DNA of 64,000 bases. It comes from Silvimonas amylolytica (GTDB lineage: Bacteria; Pseudomonadota; Gammaproteobacteria; Burkholderiales; Chitinibacteraceae). The notes below the pieces were generated by a model. That model worked only from the letters and a program-made list of their open reading frames with translations. It had not been told where the DNA came from and did not search any database. The first letter of the stretch is position 1, and every line of letters begins with the position of its first letter. The translations under genes and the position numbers were made by a program. The DNA lies in NCBI RefSeq assembly GCF_014645555.1, contig NZ_BMLY01000002.1, forward strand, positions 124,001 through 188,000, in the 5' to 3' direction. This document shows, in pieces, positions 54,798-64,000 of this stretch.

Positions 54798-56566
54798 GCG
54801 CCGCCAAACCGCACTTTGAACCGCGTGTCCTGCGGATACGGGAAGAAGTCCTCCACAATCCCGCGCCCGATCCGCGCTTTGGTTTGCTGCCAGAATTCCG
54901 GGCTTAACAAGTCAGCGTGGTATTTCATGAACGCCGCGCGCATGTCCGGGCGGGTGAGCAGGAACGTGCCGAACTCTTCCGGGTAGACCTCGTTCTTGTG
55001 GCCGGTGTACCAGGCCTCGCCCGAGAGTTCGTATTCCGGCGCCAGCGGTGGCGGAATACGACGGAAATCGCAGTCGGTCATGTATTCGATTTCGTCGTAG
55101 TCGTAGAACACCACGCGGCCGGCGCGGGTGATGCCGAAGTTCTTGAACAGCATGTCACCGGGGAAGATGTTGGCAATGGCCAGTTCGCGCAGCGCATTGC
55201 CGTAATCGCGGATCACGTCTTCCACGATCTGGCCCTGGCTTTGGTCCAGCAAGATGTTCAGCGGCATCATGCGGCGCTCAATGTACAAATGGCGGATGAC
55301 CACCGTATCACCGTCTTCCTCATACATGGATGGCGCCAGCGTCGCCAGTTCACTCAATAATTCCGGATCACAGCGGTCCCGCGGCAGGGCGACGTTGGAG
55401 AACTCCCAGGAGTCAGCCATACGGCCCACACGGTCATGCTGTTTCACCATCTGGTACTTGGCGCGCACCAGTTTGCGGTCTACCTCTTTGGGCGGCGGGA
55501 TGATGTCCTTGATCACCTTGAACACAAATGGGAACGAGGGCAGCGTAAACACGATCATCACCATGCCTTTGATACCCGGCGCGATGGTAAAACGGTCGCT
55601 GGAATGGCGAAGATGGTGGAACAACTCGCGGTAAAACATGGTTTTACCTTGCTTGCCCAGACCCAGCATGGTGTACAACTCGGCGCGCGAACAATCCGGC
55701 AGAACCTGATGCAAGAAGTGGACCGTCGCCGAGGGCACTTCCATATCCACGAGGAAATACGCACGGGACAGACTGAACAGGTGGCGGATGTGATAGTGGT
55801 TGAACAGCGCGGCATCCACGTACAACTCGCCAGACTCGTTACGAAACAGCGGCAGTGCAAAAGGCAGATCCAGGTCACCGTTGATGACCCGGCCGATGAT
55901 GTAGGCCGTCTTGCCACGGTAAAACGGGGATGCCATGACTTGAATCTGCGCATTGAAAGACAGTTTTGGCCACTGCCCCATGTGCGCATGGGCAGCACGC
56001 AGGATGTAGCGCACATCGCGCTTGAGATCTTCAAACGGCAGGGTGAAATCAAAGTCCGTCAAAATGCGCTCGACGGTGTCTTCCAGCCAGGTGCGCGTGG
56101 GGTAATAGGTGCGATAAACCTGCGGTTCCCACGCCTCGATGTATTCGGTAGAAACAGCCGGTCGATAGAAAATGAAATCGTTGTGAAAATACGTGCGATG
56201 CAAGATGCGACAGCACACCGAGTTGAAAAACGTCTCGGCCAGTTCCGGCTGTTTATGATTCACCAGCAAGCTGATGTATTGCGTCTTGGCCCGCGCCCAG
56301 ACTTCGTCGGGCAGACTATCTGGATTGAATTCCTTGAGGATGCGCTCGACCGCTTCATCTACGCGCATATCGTAAAAAGCAATTCGCCGTTTTACGGTTT
56401 CGCGCTGCGCGTGGGTGTCGCCCGCCTCAAAATAGCCTTTGGCGCTTTGGCTACATTCCCGGAACAAGCGGTAATGGCAATCAAAACCATCCAGAATGGC
56501 GCGCGCCAGGCTCAAGGCTTCACCGTTGCCATAGGCCGTGCTGACAGCTTGTTCCTGATGTCCCAT
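54794..56566 (-). CDS. aceK: Isocitrate dehydrogenase kinase/phosphatase
   Basis: 590 residues, near the 578 of E. coli. The ATP-binding GIKGMVMIVFTLPSFPFVFKVIKD, the Asp-rich VFYDYDEIEYMTDCDFRRIP site and the C-terminal PEEFGTFLLTRPDMRAAFMKYHADLL are all family hallmarks. It switches isocitrate dehydrogenase between active and inactive forms, steering carbon to the glyoxylate shunt. aceA and aceB are not in the window. Confidence 0.95.
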   Translation of the reverse strand: MGHQEQAVSTAYGNGEALSLARAILDGFDCHYRLFRECSQSAKGYFEAGDTHAQRETVKRRIAFYDMRVDEAVERILKEFNPDSLPDEVWARAKTQYISLLVNHKQPELAETFFNSVCCRILHRTYFHNDFIFYRPAVSTEYIEAWEPQVYRTYYPTRTWLEDTVERILTDFDFTLPFEDLKRDVRYILRAAHAHMGQWPKLSFNAQIQVMASPFYRGKTAYIIGRVINGDLDLPFALPLFRNESGELYVDAALFNHYHIRHLFSLSRAYFLVDMEVPSATVHFLHQVLPDCSRAELYTMLGLGKQGKTMFYRELFHHLRHSSDRFTIAPGIKGMVMIVFTLPSFPFVFKVIKDIIPPPKEVDRKLVRAKYQMVKQHDRVGRMADSWEFSNVALPRDRCDPELLSELATLAPSMYEEDGDTVVIRHLYIERRMMPLNILLDQSQGQIVEDVIRDYGNALRELAIANIFPGDMLFKNFGITRAGRVVFYDYDEIEYMTDCDFRRIPPPLAPEYELSGEAWYTGHKNEVYPEEFGTFLLTRPDMRAAFMKYHADLLSPEFWQQTKARIGRGIVEDFFPYPQDTRFKVRFGGA

Positions 56567-56864
56567 ACATCCTCCAACGCAGCGTTCAATCCAGTGTAGA
56601 GCGGCAACCGGTCAGAATCGAAATTAACGTGCTGCACTGCGTCAGACGATGGGGGCAAACCCGCAATGGCGTGTTTGAAGCGCCGGCCGGCAACTGTCTG
56701 GCCAGCGCTTGCAGCCACTTTCAGCACGCTAACCCGCCGCTTGCGCCCTCTCCTTGGCCGCTGGCAAAGATGCCAGCCCGGCAAAGGTAGCTAATGCGTG
56801 TCTTGAGGCCCGTTTTCGGGTAAAATCTTTCTCTATTTGAACCCACTTTTGCGGACCTGTAGCC
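56567..56864. other. Gap between aceK and dnaN: no dnaA or origin signals
   Basis: 298 bases where dnaA would be expected in the common dnaA-dnaN-gyrB order. I see no TTATCCACA-type DnaA boxes, AT-rich unwinding element or dnaA remnant. It must contain the dnaN promoter (a TAAAAT at 56821-56826 is a weak -10 candidate) and that of aceK. Confidence 0.5.
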
Positions 56865-57971
56865 ATGCCCTTGTTGCAAGCCGAACGTGATGCCCTGCTG
56901 AAGCCGCTCGCCACCGTGACCGGTATCGTCGAGCGCCGCCATACGCTGCCGATCCTCTCTAATGTGTTGATCCGCAAACAGGGCGATTCCCTGGCATTTA
57001 CCGGCACGGATCTGGAAATCCAGATCTCCAGTGAGCAAAGCGAAGGGTTCTCCGGCGAAGACTTCGCCATTACTGTGTCGGCCAAAAAACTCTCTGACAT
57101 CCTGCGCGCCATTCCGGACCGCGCCGTGGTCACATTTGAAGACAACGAAGGCCGCCTGACGCTGAAAGCCGGCAAGAGCCGTTTTCAGTTGCAAACCCTG
57201 CCGGCGGGCGATTTCCCGACCCTGGCGGTAGACAACAACCTGCGTGCCACCATCCGCATGCCGCAAGGCCAGTTGAAGGCCTTGCTGGGCCGCGTGCAGT
57301 TTGCAATGGCGCATCAAGACATCCGTTACTATCTCAACGGTTTGTTCTTTGTAACGGATGGCAACCTCCTCAAGCTGGTCGCCACCGATGGTCATCGCCT
57401 GTCATTTGCTTCTGCGGAACTGGATGCCAGCTTCGACAAGAACGAAGTGATTCTGCCGCGCAAGACCATCCTTGAACTGTACAAACTGCTGGCTGAATCG
57501 GATGACGAAGTCACCATCGACATCGCCAGTAATCAGGTCCGTTTTGCCTTTGGCAACATCGTGATCCACACCAAGGTAGTTGACGGCAAGTTCCCGGACT
57601 ATCAGCGCGTTATCCCGCAAAATAACGACAAATTCCTGAAAATTGAACGCCAGACCCTGCTGTCTGCCCTGCAACGCGCGGCCATTCTCTCTAACGAGAA
57701 ATTCCGTGGCGTGCGTCTGGTGCTGACCGATAACACCATCCGCATCCTGTGCAACAACAACGAACAGGAAGAAGCGCAGGAAGAAGTCGAAATCGACTAT
57801 ACCGGCGCGCCGCTGGATATCGGTTTTAACATCCAGTATCTGCTGGATGTCCTGACCAACCTCCAGGTAGAAACCCTCGACTTCGTGTTTGGCGATGTGA
57901 CCTCCAGCGTGCTGGTGAACATCCCTGACAACGAACACTTCAAGTACATCGTGATGCCAATGCGCATTTAA
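56865..57971 (+). CDS. dnaN: DNA polymerase III beta subunit (sliding clamp)
   Basis: 368 residues, standard length, three clamp domains. It starts MPLLQAERDALLKPLATVTGIVERRHTLPILSNVLI and ends NEHFKYIVMPMRI, both near-universal. The ring keeps the polymerase on DNA. gyrB follows after 80 bases in the same direction, as at many origins, but dnaA is not upstream. Confidence 0.97.
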   Translation: MPLLQAERDALLKPLATVTGIVERRHTLPILSNVLIRKQGDSLAFTGTDLEIQISSEQSEGFSGEDFAITVSAKKLSDILRAIPDRAVVTFEDNEGRLTLKAGKSRFQLQTLPAGDFPTLAVDNNLRATIRMPQGQLKALLGRVQFAMAHQDIRYYLNGLFFVTDGNLLKLVATDGHRLSFASAELDASFDKNEVILPRKTILELYKLLAESDDEVTIDIASNQVRFAFGNIVIHTKVVDGKFPDYQRVIPQNNDKFLKIERQTLLSALQRAAILSNEKFRGVRLVLTDNTIRILCNNNEQEEAQEEVEIDYTGAPLDIGFNIQYLLDVLTNLQVETLDFVFGDVTSSVLVNIPDNEHFKYIVMPMRI

Positions 57972-57985
57972 GTTCAGTCCATTGA

Positions 57986-60484
<2,499 letters not shown>

Positions 60485-60531
60485 TGTTTGAAGCGAAAAG
60501 CAATTTGTGACACGAGTTGCTTAGCCGCTTA

Positions 60532-60579
60532 CCAGAAAAAGGGCACCACTCCGCTAAGGAAGGGTGCCCTTTTTTCTGG
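60532..60579 (+). terminator. Terminator of gyrB
   Basis: CCAGAAAAAGGGCACC pairs with GGTGCCCTTTTTTCTGG across a loop of about 15 bases; a long stem with a T-run. Confidence 0.85.
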
Positions 60580-60708
60580 TGCCCGATTGTGCTCCTGCCG
60601 CTGTCAAAAGCACCAGAGCCGATGCATTTGGAAGAAACCCCACACTCATGCCCAAGCCAGCGCCTTGCAGCCCCGCCGCCGACAAATGGGCTTGCAGGGC
60701 GAATCGCA

Positions 60709-61275
60709 TCAGGGCTTTTGCGTGTGCAGCACGTTAAGCAGGTAGCGGCATTGGGTCGTTGAGTTGGCGACATAGCTGACCGGTTTATCCAGCGCGAAGT
60801 CGAGTTGGTCACCGGCAGCCAATTGATAGCATTCTTCACCGTAATGTACTTCGAGGCTGCCTTCCAACACCCACAGGCGTTGCCGGTGTGGTCTGGTATG
60901 CCAGGGCGGGTAGTCAATCCGGGCGCCGGCGGGCAGTTCGATTTCTACGAGTTCGGTGCCGCTGGGTTCATCCAGCGCAGCCACCTGTCGGCGCAGGTAG
61001 CCAGTGGAAGGGTCCTGCCAGGTTTCCTGAATGCCAAAGCGCCGTAGTGGCGAGCGGTTGTCTGGCTCGTCCTCTGCCAGCAGGCGGGTCAGCGGCACAC
61101 CCAAGCCTGCGGCAAGCCGGCCCAGCACAGCCGCCGTGGGGCTGCTTTCCATACGCTCTATTTTGGAAATCATGGCCTTGCTGACGTCAGAGCGCTCTGC
61201 CAGTTGGGCCAGGCTGAGTTGCTGGGCGTTGCGTAGAAAAGCGATGCGTTCGGCGATAAGGCGATCAATGCTCAT
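60709..61275 (-). CDS. XRE-family regulator with cupin domain
   Basis: 188 residues from ATG 61275. The helix-turn-helix (LSLAQLAERSDVSKAMISKIERMESSPTAAVLGRLAAGL) is followed by a cupin barrel (PPWHTRPHRQRLWVLEGSLEVHYGEECYQLAAGD) with His residues that could bind a metal or ligand. Divergent from the GNAT gene; such pairs are common and the regulator probably controls the acetyltransferase. Confidence 0.88.
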   Translation of the reverse strand: MSIDRLIAERIAFLRNAQQLSLAQLAERSDVSKAMISKIERMESSPTAAVLGRLAAGLGVPLTRLLAEDEPDNRSPLRRFGIQETWQDPSTGYLRRQVAALDEPSGTELVEIELPAGARIDYPPWHTRPHRQRLWVLEGSLEVHYGEECYQLAAGDQLDFALDKPVSYVANSTTQCRYLLNVLHTQKP

Positions 61276-61345
61276 GACAGGTCGCTCTTGCAATATCCAC
61301 TATATTAGACTTATCGTATCCCATATTGAACGAACGGGGAAAGTC

Positions 61346-61867
61346 ATGCGGATAGTACATTGCACGGAAGAGCGGCATTCGGGCGCGATTCTGGATATTT
61401 TTAACCACGCCATCATCCATTCAACCGCGCTGTATGACTATAAGCCGCGCGCGTTATCGTCGATGGTGAGCTGGTTTGAAACCAAGCGCAGCAATGGGTT
61501 TCCGGTGATTGGTGTTGAGGATGACGAGGGCACGCTGCTGGGTTTTGCCAGCTATGGCACTTTCCGCGCCTGGGCTGCTTTCAAGTACAGCGTGGAGCAT
61601 TCCATCTATATCCACCATGAACATCGTGGCAAAGGTCTGGGCGAGTTACTGCTGACAAAGCTGATTGAGGAAGCCACGGCGCGCGATGTGCATATCCTGG
61701 TAGGAGGCATCGACCTGAGCAACACCGGCAGCATTGCCCTGCATGAAAAACTGGGATTTGAAGCATCCGGCGTGATCAAGCAAGCCGGTTACAAGTTCGG
61801 GCGCTGGCTTGATCTGGCGTTTTACCAGAAGATACTGGCCACGCCGCTGGAACCGAACGAAAACTGA
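61346..61867 (+). CDS. GNAT acetyltransferase, phosphinothricin-acetyltransferase-like
   Basis: 173 residues from ATG 61346 (GGGGA upstream). Acetyl-CoA motif HRGKGLGELLLTKLIEEA and the PAT-type GIDLSNTGSIALHEKLGFEASGVIKQAGYKFGRWLDL. Close relatives acetylate methionine sulfoximine or similar amino-acid analogues; exact substrate uncertain. The divergent XRE-cupin gene likely regulates it. Confidence 0.88.
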   Translation: MRIVHCTEERHSGAILDIFNHAIIHSTALYDYKPRALSSMVSWFETKRSNGFPVIGVEDDEGTLLGFASYGTFRAWAAFKYSVEHSIYIHHEHRGKGLGELLLTKLIEEATARDVHILVGGIDLSNTGSIALHEKLGFEASGVIKQAGYKFGRWLDLAFYQKILATPLEPNEN

Positions 61868-61933
61868 TTTCGGTCGCCGCGCGGCGCTGGCCACTGCGCG
61901 GCCTTGGCCCCGCCGTCCCGGGCAAGGCCTGCT

Positions 61934-61967
61934 AAAGCCCTCATTGTCGGTAGACAACGAGGGCTTT
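61934..61967 (+). terminator. Hairpin after the GNAT gene
   Basis: AAAGCCCTCATTGTC / GACAACGAGGGCTTT, a 15-bp stem with one mismatch and a GGTA loop. The T-run is short. Confidence 0.65.
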
Positions 61968-62108
61968 AACGTTTGTGGCATCCCGCATGACACACCCTGT
62001 CGCTTTCTACCCACAGGCCGCCCGCTTTTGCTGCATTCGTAATGATCACGGCATACGCTGCGGCTAGAATATCAGTCCATTATCAAATACTTACGGTCTG
62101 CACAAGCC

Positions 62109-62918
62109 ATGTCCGAGCCTGTCTTCAATACGCCCGTGTTCATTCAAGAGATCAATGAAATCAGTGTGGATATTGTGGATGCGCCGTTCTTTTATAACGA
62201 TGGTGGGCAACCGGCTTATATGCGGCAAGACCAATTGCCGGCGGACGCTCAAATCCTGACTGCGGCCAGGTCGAACCCCGCGCTGGCATTGGGGAATGAA
62301 TACGCGGTACCAGAAGTGATCGGGGTGAAGCAGACGCCACCGTGGGGCGTAGAGACGCAACTGGGGTTAACGGGGCAGGAAATTGTGTACCCGCCGATGT
62401 GGGCCACGCGGGAGGCGGCAGCGGCGTTTGGCATTACGCTGGTCGAACCTGGCGAGGCGGTAGAAATTACCAGCCCGGTAAAAATCCTGCAGCAGATCCA
62501 ATACGACTATGGCGTGTTTGCCGGGCACTGGTCGCCCTATCAGAACACCGGCATGAACCTCTTGAGCGTGGTGTGTACTGATCTGGAACACCATGACTTC
62601 CCGCATGTGTTTGCCAGCACAGACCCGCAGTTCCCTTTGGTCATTTCCGTGGGCCGATACTGGCCCAAACAGAACAAAATCCGCGTGGCCGACTTGTGGG
62701 TGCCACAGGGTAGTGCGCTGTATATCCCTCCCATGCCAGCGCTATTGGGCGCCGAGTGCATTGATCTGCACAACAACCGCAACTCCGCCCGTGCTTGCTG
62801 GGGCGATATTCATCAAAGCACCGTCAGCACCCACACGCTGTTGCAAAACCAGAATGGCTTTTTCTACTGGTACTGGAACGCCAAACCGACGGTCCATAGC
62901 CACCTGGTTCATCGTTAA
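62109..62918 (+). CDS. Unrecognised protein (269 aa)
   Basis: 269 residues, no signal peptide or membrane segment, rich in Trp, Tyr and His toward the end (NGFFYWYWNAKPTVHSHLVHR). Conserved-looking stretches include FAGHWSPYQNTGMNLLSVV, DLEHHDFPHVFASTD and RVADLWVPQGSALYIPP. I do not know the family. Codon use and length support a real gene. It lies between the GNAT and cyclase genes, both in the same direction, with gaps too long for an obvious operon. Confidence 0.65.
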   Translation: MSEPVFNTPVFIQEINEISVDIVDAPFFYNDGGQPAYMRQDQLPADAQILTAARSNPALALGNEYAVPEVIGVKQTPPWGVETQLGLTGQEIVYPPMWATREAAAAFGITLVEPGEAVEITSPVKILQQIQYDYGVFAGHWSPYQNTGMNLLSVVCTDLEHHDFPHVFASTDPQFPLVISVGRYWPKQNKIRVADLWVPQGSALYIPPMPALLGAECIDLHNNRNSARACWGDIHQSTVSTHTLLQNQNGFFYWYWNAKPTVHSHLVHR

Positions 62919-62989
62919 TCGCGCTACTTGCCATCGATAACTCATCAATAGAACGGCCCAAGCCGCTTATTGCTCAGGGAAAACACACT

Positions 62990-63931
62990 ATGTCAGACCT
63001 TCAGGATCTTCAAAGCGACAGCGCGGTTTACAAGACCTTGCTGGAATCCACCCAGGCCATCCCCTGGAAAATCGACTGGGCGAGCATGAAGTTTGCCTAC
63101 ATCGGCCCGCAGATTGAGCCTTTGCTGGGCTGGAGCCAGGAAAGCTGGGTATCCGCCGAAGACTGGGCTATGCGTATCCACCCGGATGACCGCGACTACG
63201 TGGTCAACTTTTGTATTTCGCAATCCAAACTGGGTGTGGACCATGAAGCCGACTATCGCGCGCTGACCAAAGACAATGGTTATGTGTGGATTCGCGACGT
63301 GGTACACGTGGTACGGGGCGAGAACGGGGAAGCTGAGTCACTGATTGGTTTTATGTTCGACATTAGCGAACGCAAAAAAACCGAAGAAAAGCTGATCAGC
63401 CTGCAACGTGAACTTGAAGCGCTCTCCTTCAAAGATGGCCTGACCGGCATTGCCAACCGTCGACGTTTTGATGCCAGCCTGGAAGTGGAATGGGGTAATG
63501 CCCAACGCAGCGGCCAGCCACTGAGCCTGATCGTGCTCGATATAGACTTCTTCAAGCAGTTCAACGATGTGTACGGTCACATTGTTGGCGATAAATGTCT
63601 GACCAATGTGGCGCAGACACTGGCTCTGGCCATTGCGGGCCCGCGTGACATCGCCGCCCGGTTTGGGGGCGAGGAGTTTGTAATCCTGCTGCCAGAAACC
63701 GACGCCAACGGTGCGCGTGAAGTGGCCGAGCGTTGCGAGCGCTTGATTGAAAAACTGAAGATCACGCATGAGAAATCTGGCGGCAGCGGCTTTGTGACCG
63801 TCAGCATGGGTGTAGGCACCATCACCCCGGCTGATGGCCAGACAGCGACCGATTTTGTGCAGGCGGTAGACAAATTGCTGTACACCGCCAAGCAAAATGG
63901 CCGCAACCGGATCGAAGCCGCCCAGCTGTAA
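62990..63931 (+). CDS. Diguanylate cyclase with PAS domain
   Basis: 313 residues. An N-terminal PAS fold (residues 15-130, WSQESWVSAEDWAMRIHPDDR then a PAC-like GFMFDISERKKTEEKL) is joined by a coiled segment to a GGDEF domain (DGLTGIANRRRFD ... RFGGEEFVILLPETD). GGEEF is intact, so it should make cyclic di-GMP. The RxxD inhibitory site is absent (GPRD). It is cytoplasmic, with no membrane segment, and may sense a small ligand or redox state through PAS. Confidence 0.92.
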   Translation: MSDLQDLQSDSAVYKTLLESTQAIPWKIDWASMKFAYIGPQIEPLLGWSQESWVSAEDWAMRIHPDDRDYVVNFCISQSKLGVDHEADYRALTKDNGYVWIRDVVHVVRGENGEAESLIGFMFDISERKKTEEKLISLQRELEALSFKDGLTGIANRRRFDASLEVEWGNAQRSGQPLSLIVLDIDFFKQFNDVYGHIVGDKCLTNVAQTLALAIAGPRDIAARFGGEEFVILLPETDANGAREVAERCERLIEKLKITHEKSGGSGFVTVSMGVGTITPADGQTATDFVQAVDKLLYTAKQNGRNRIEAAQL

Positions 63932-64000
63932 CCAGCGCAACACCAACGCGCGAGCGGGCCGGATGACCCGCCAGCCACGCGTTGACATCGGCATAGTCCA

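Noticed and set aside
56567-56864. Replication origin upstream of dnaN
   Set aside because: No DnaA boxes, AT-rich element or dnaA gene could be seen.

Overview
The window is a continuous stretch of chromosome from a moderately GC-rich Gram-negative bacterium. The gene families point to a betaproteobacterium, probably in or near Neisseriales (Chromobacteriaceae/Chitinibacteraceae type). This rests on the sigma-54-dependent type IV pilin, the class III ribonucleotide reductase with a detached glycyl-radical piece, the ProA/NadD/RsfS run and the overall housekeeping complement; it is an inference, not a database result. I see no prophage, insertion sequence, CRISPR array or rRNA. One tRNA gene (Thr, anticodon CGT) is present.

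Layout. 1-2.0 kb: end of an anaerobic ribonucleotide reductase operon (nrdD, separate glycyl-radical peptide, nrdG), then a nitronate monooxygenase behind a perfect FNR box. 3.5-4.8 kb: tRNA-Thr and two tandem type IV pilin genes, the first with a textbook RpoN promoter. 4.9-15.5 kb: a glycan cassette made of two large GT-C-like membrane proteins, a GtrA flippase-like protein, a FAD oxidoreductase, three cytoplasmic glycosyltransferases and a Wzx-like flippase. It may decorate the pilins or another surface glycan. 15.6-18.3 kb: sulfate activation genes cysD and cysN with a YciI gene between them. 18.5-31 kb: mostly housekeeping genes (hslU without hslV, purC, maf, rlmH, purEK with two extra genes, NDH-2), a PaiB-FosA fusion and two candidate small RNAs.

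31-42.8 kb: a secreted S1/P1-type nuclease, a cold-shock protein with a long leader, an ECF41 sigma factor with its carboxymuconolactone-decarboxylase-like partner (both behind exact ECF41 promoter motifs), a 66-residue orphan protein, peptide deformylase, an RstAB-like two-component system, an exported Lys/Ala protein of 14 repeats, a secreted serine protease, and proA-nadD-rsfS. 42.9-56.6 kb: a chemoreceptor, several regulator-target pairs (LysR/aldo-keto reductase, ArsR/SRPBCC), a decayed MFS gene, an MHS-family symporter, an LTA-synthase/OpgB-like enzyme and aceK. 56.9-64 kb: dnaN and gyrB (dnaA is not next to them), an XRE-cupin/GNAT pair, an unrecognised protein and a PAS-GGDEF cyclase.

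The strongest non-routine signals are: (i) duplicated ECF41 promoter motifs at exact spacing, giving a self-contained sigma/target circuit; (ii) a plus-strand terminator plus hairpin between two minus-strand genes, suggesting a small RNA with a Fur-like element over its promoter; (iii) the split NrdD with a terminator-like hairpin between the two parts; (iv) the PaiB-FosA fusion; (v) the pilin-linked glycan cassette with a GtrA-FAD-oxidoreductase core; and (vi) the 48-bp repeat protein.
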